A stretch of DNA of 15,539 bases from Clostridia bacterium. GTDB taxonomy: Bacteria > Bacillota > Clostridia > Oscillospirales > CAG-272. A program made the translations under genes and the position numbers. The notes under the pieces were generated by a model. The model made no database searches. It worked only from the letters and a program-made list of their open reading frames with translations, and was not told the origin of the DNA. The DNA lies in contig JAFQUL010000079.1 in the NCBI GenBank assembly GCA_017408535.1, positions 1 to 15,539 of the forward strand, written 5' to 3'. Positions 13,182 to 15,539 of the stretch are shown piece after piece; within the stretch, counting starts at the first letter, position 1, and every line of letters starts with the position of its first letter.

Positions 13182-15425
13182 ATGGATAAGGACATTTCTC
13201 TTAACGTACCTGAGAATGAGTTTGATATGATCAAGAATTTTCTTGATATAATAGAAAACTCAGATCACAAATATGATGTAGACAAGATCAAACGTGCATT
13301 TCTGTATGCAAAAGAGCTTCATAAGGATCAGTACAGAAAAAGCGGTGACCCCTATATAACTCACCCGATTGCCGTTGCGGAGATATGTGCAGGTCTCGGT
13401 CTTGATACTGACAGCTTGTGTGCTGCGTTTCTTCACGACACTGTTGAGGACTGTAATGACAAGACAGACGTAAACGATATCAGAAAAAAATTCGGTGAGG
13501 ACGTTGCACTTCTTGTTGACGGACTGACCAAGCTTATACAGCTTGAAGTAGAGGATAAGGAAGAGGCTCACATGGAGAACCTTCGCAAAATGCTTCTGGC
13601 AATGGCGAAGGATATTCGTGTTATTTTCATAAAGCTTTGTGACAGACTTCATAATATGCGTACCTTGAACGCGAAATCTGAGGGTAAGCAGAGAGTTACC
13701 GCCCTTGAGACTATGCACGTGTACGCACCCTTGGCTCACCGACTCGGTATGCAGAGGATCAAGCAGGAACTTGAAAACCTTGCGTTGTCATTTCTTGACC
13801 CGATAGGTTATGAGGAGGTCAGATCCGATATAGATAAAAAATACGGGTCGAGCCAGGGCTTTATTGAAAGTGCAAAAGCCTATGTTTCGGAGAAGCTTAG
13901 CGAGAACGGTATTCACTTTACTCTTGAAGGAAGAGTAAAGTCGGTTTACAGTATTTATCGCAAGATGTATAACCAAAACAAGAGCTTTGATGAGATATAT
14001 GACTTTTATGCGCTTAGAATAATCGTTGATACCGAGCTTGAATGTTATAGTGCACTCGGTATAATCCACGAGATATATAATTCAATGCCCGGACGTTTTA
14101 AGGATTATATATCGACACCCAAGCCTAATATGTACCGTTCTCTTCACACCACCGTTATCGGTCGTGACGGTATTCCTTTCGAGGTACAGATAAGGACCCG
14201 TGAGATGCACCGTATCGCTGAATACGGTGTGGCGGCTCACTGGAAATACAAGACCGGAGAGAGAAGCAAGCAGGAGATAGATGAAAAGCTTTCGTGGGTA
14301 GCTAAGCTTATCGAGACAGAGGATGATACCAGAGACCCTGAGGAATTTATGCAGGCTTTGAAGGTTGATATCTTCCATGATGAGATTTTTGTCTTTACTC
14401 CCAAGGGTGACGTTATTTCGCTCCCGCAGGGTGCTACCATCATTGACTTTGCGTATTCCATACACTCGGCGGTCGGTAACAGAATGATGGGTGCCAAGGT
14501 AAACGGTATGATCGCACCTATTGACAGAAAGCTCCAGAACGGTGAGATAGTTCAGATACTGACCTCTTCATCTTCCAAGGGGCCCAGCCGCGATTGGCTG
14601 AAGATCGTCAAGACAAGTGAAGCAAGAAACAAGATCCGCCAGTGGTTCAAGAAAGAACAGCGCAGTGAGAATATTGTTGTCGGTAAGGCTGAGATAGACC
14701 GTGAGTTCCGTAAATATAACAGAGAATACAGTGAAGCTCAGCGCAACGAGATAGCGGCTCACGTTGCGGAAAGAATGGGCATCAGTGAAGTGGATGATCT
14801 TTACAGTGCTATCGGTTACGGCGCGGTTTCTGTTGCCAAGATAGCGAACCGACTGAGAGATGAGTTTGATAAGGTGATCAAACCTGCAGATAGCAGGGAA
14901 GAGATCACCGAAAAGGAACTTATTCCCATTCCACGTAAGCCCAGCAGTAAATCCGGCGGTATCATCATTGACGGTGAGAGCGGCTGTCAGGTCAAGCTCG
15001 CAAAGTGCTGTAACCCTCTCCCCGGTGATAAGATCATTGGATTCATTACCAAGGGCTTTGGTATATCGATACACAAGCATGACTGCCCCAATGTTGTAAA
15101 CGCCCGCAGAAATGCTGATAATGACGACAGATGGGTCATCGCCCACTGGGAATCCTCTGTTTCCCAGTCATCTGCCGTTGAGGATATGTATGAGGTCGTT
15201 CTTCAGATACACGCAGAGGACAGAGCGCTTCTTATTGCAGATATATCCACTCTTCTTGCGGAAATGAAGGTTCCTCTTCTTCAGATAAACACTATGAAAA
15301 GAACCGCATATACTGTGGTACTGAATATCACAGTCGCCTGCAAGAACATCGAGCATTGCCACAGTATAGTTGCCCGTCTCAAGGGTATAAAGGGCATTGA
15401 TGACATTTACAGAGGAAGAACCTGA
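13182..15425 (+). CDS. relA: Bifunctional (p)ppGpp synthetase/hydrolase Rel (RelA/SpoT family)
   Basis: A 747-residue long RSH enzyme that makes and degrades (p)ppGpp in the stringent response. The hydrolase domain has THP (about 60-62) and FLHDTVED (83-90), the metal-binding HD pair. The synthetase domain carries RFKD at 305-308, the RXKD form found in bifunctional enzymes rather than the acidic EXDD form of synthetase-only RelA. It also has NMYRSLHTT and EYGVAAHWKYK (347-357). A TGS domain (about 401-460, IFVFTPKGDVISLPQGATI), a conserved-Cys/His region (C602, C609, C610, H631, H633, C635) and a C-terminal ACT domain (670-747) complete it. Both activities look intact. The frame opens at TTG 13164, which overlaps the GGAG at 13166-13169. 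ATG 13182, 12 nt after it, is the start. Confidence 0.96.
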   Translation: MDKDISLNVPENEFDMIKNFLDIIENSDHKYDVDKIKRAFLYAKELHKDQYRKSGDPYITHPIAVAEICAGLGLDTDSLCAAFLHDTVEDCNDKTDVNDIRKKFGEDVALLVDGLTKLIQLEVEDKEEAHMENLRKMLLAMAKDIRVIFIKLCDRLHNMRTLNAKSEGKQRVTALETMHVYAPLAHRLGMQRIKQELENLALSFLDPIGYEEVRSDIDKKYGSSQGFIESAKAYVSEKLSENGIHFTLEGRVKSVYSIYRKMYNQNKSFDEIYDFYALRIIVDTELECYSALGIIHEIYNSMPGRFKDYISTPKPNMYRSLHTTVIGRDGIPFEVQIRTREMHRIAEYGVAAHWKYKTGERSKQEIDEKLSWVAKLIETEDDTRDPEEFMQALKVDIFHDEIFVFTPKGDVISLPQGATIIDFAYSIHSAVGNRMMGAKVNGMIAPIDRKLQNGEIVQILTSSSSKGPSRDWLKIVKTSEARNKIRQWFKKEQRSENIVVGKAEIDREFRKYNREYSEAQRNEIAAHVAERMGISEVDDLYSAIGYGAVSVAKIANRLRDEFDKVIKPADSREEITEKELIPIPRKPSSKSGGIIIDGESGCQVKLAKCCNPLPGDKIIGFITKGFGISIHKHDCPNVVNARRNADNDDRWVIAHWESSVSQSSAVEDMYEVVLQIHAEDRALLIADISTLLAEMKVPLLQINTMKRTAYTVVLNITVACKNIEHCHSIVARLKGIKGIDDIYRGRT

Positions 15426-15445
15426 TCGTAAAGGAAAAGCTATTT

Positions 15446-15539
15446 ATGAGAGCAGTAATTCAGAGAGTTACCCGTGCAAGTGTAACTATTGACGGAAAAA
15501 TAAAGGGAAGTATAGACAACGGTTTTCTTGTTCTGCTTG
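15446..15539 (+). CDS. dtd: D-aminoacyl-tRNA deacylase Dtd, N-terminal fragment (3' end outside window)
   Basis: The first 31 codons give MRAVIQRVTRASVTIDGKIK and then a G-x-I-x-x-G-F-L-V-L-L strand, the N-terminus of D-Tyr/D-aminoacyl-tRNA deacylase. This enzyme removes mischarged D-amino acids (and glycine) from tRNA. ATG 15446 follows AAGGA (15431-15435) by 10 nt, and the rel stop is 20 nt upstream. The rel-dtd order is a well-known Firmicutes arrangement and supports the call. The catalytic SQxT and GP motifs lie beyond the window and cannot be checked. Confidence 0.93.
   Translation, partial: MRAVIQRVTRASVTIDGKIKGSIDNGFLVLL

Noticed and set aside
14568..15146. A 192-codon minus-strand open frame inside rel
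   Set aside because: Antisense to the conserved TGS-to-ACT part of Rel, without start signals or a recognisable domain.
1..15539. Defence system, prophage, integrative element or CRISPR array
   Set aside because: All genes are core metabolic, signalling or repair functions in a typical chromosomal order, with no integrase, transposase, direct repeats or abrupt shift in coding style.

Overview
The window reads as ordinary chromosome from an anaerobic, low-to-mid GC Gram-positive bacterium of the Clostridia, most likely an Oscillospirales/Ruminococcaceae-type gut organism (inferred from gene content and protein style; the genus cannot be read from the sequence). Evidence is a ferredoxin-linked 2-oxoacid oxidoreductase operon, a Firmicutes-type CdaA/CdaR pair, a bifunctional Rel next to recJ and dtd, and strong AGGAGG-like ribosome binding sites. 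No tRNA, rRNA, CRISPR array, insertion sequence, prophage gene or attachment site is visible.

Layout. (1) 1-158: C-terminal end of tRNA-guanine transglycosylase on the + strand, closed by a strong bidirectional hairpin at 189-234. (2) 238-2975: two separately transcribed minus-strand genes, an HTH (XRE) regulator with a helical TPR-like C-terminus and a DUF1846 protein, each with its own promoter and terminator. (3) 3108-6500: a five-gene minus-strand operon: a ParA/MinD-like P-loop ATPase, a 2x[4Fe-4S] ferredoxin, then the alpha, beta and gamma subunits of a 2-oxoacid (2-oxoisovalerate/VorB-type, or 2-oxoglutarate) ferredoxin oxidoreductase. The three catalytic subunits are joined by two TAATG stop/start overlaps. 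(4) 6439-6711: divergent promoter region. (5) 6712-15539: a + strand run of cdaA, cdaR (YbbR), a COG2509-type FAD oxidoreductase, an RseC-family membrane protein, recJ, rel and the start of dtd. Gaps here are 31 nt or shorter and no terminator is visible, so it may be one long operon.

How the genes fit together. The minus-strand operon supplies low-potential reducing power by oxidative decarboxylation of 2-oxoacids to acyl-CoA. The + strand run puts the c-di-AMP synthase and its regulator in the same transcription unit as the (p)ppGpp synthetase/hydrolase, with a translationally coupled flavoprotein/RseC pair and a DNA repair exonuclease between them. Several start codons had to be moved from the longest reading frame, because the longer version would overlap the Shine-Dalgarno sequence or the promoter.

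I did not find a convincing undescribed system. The best leads are the unassigned P-loop ATPase at the head of the oxidoreductase operon, the coupled flavoprotein/RseC pair, and palindromes in the XRE promoter.
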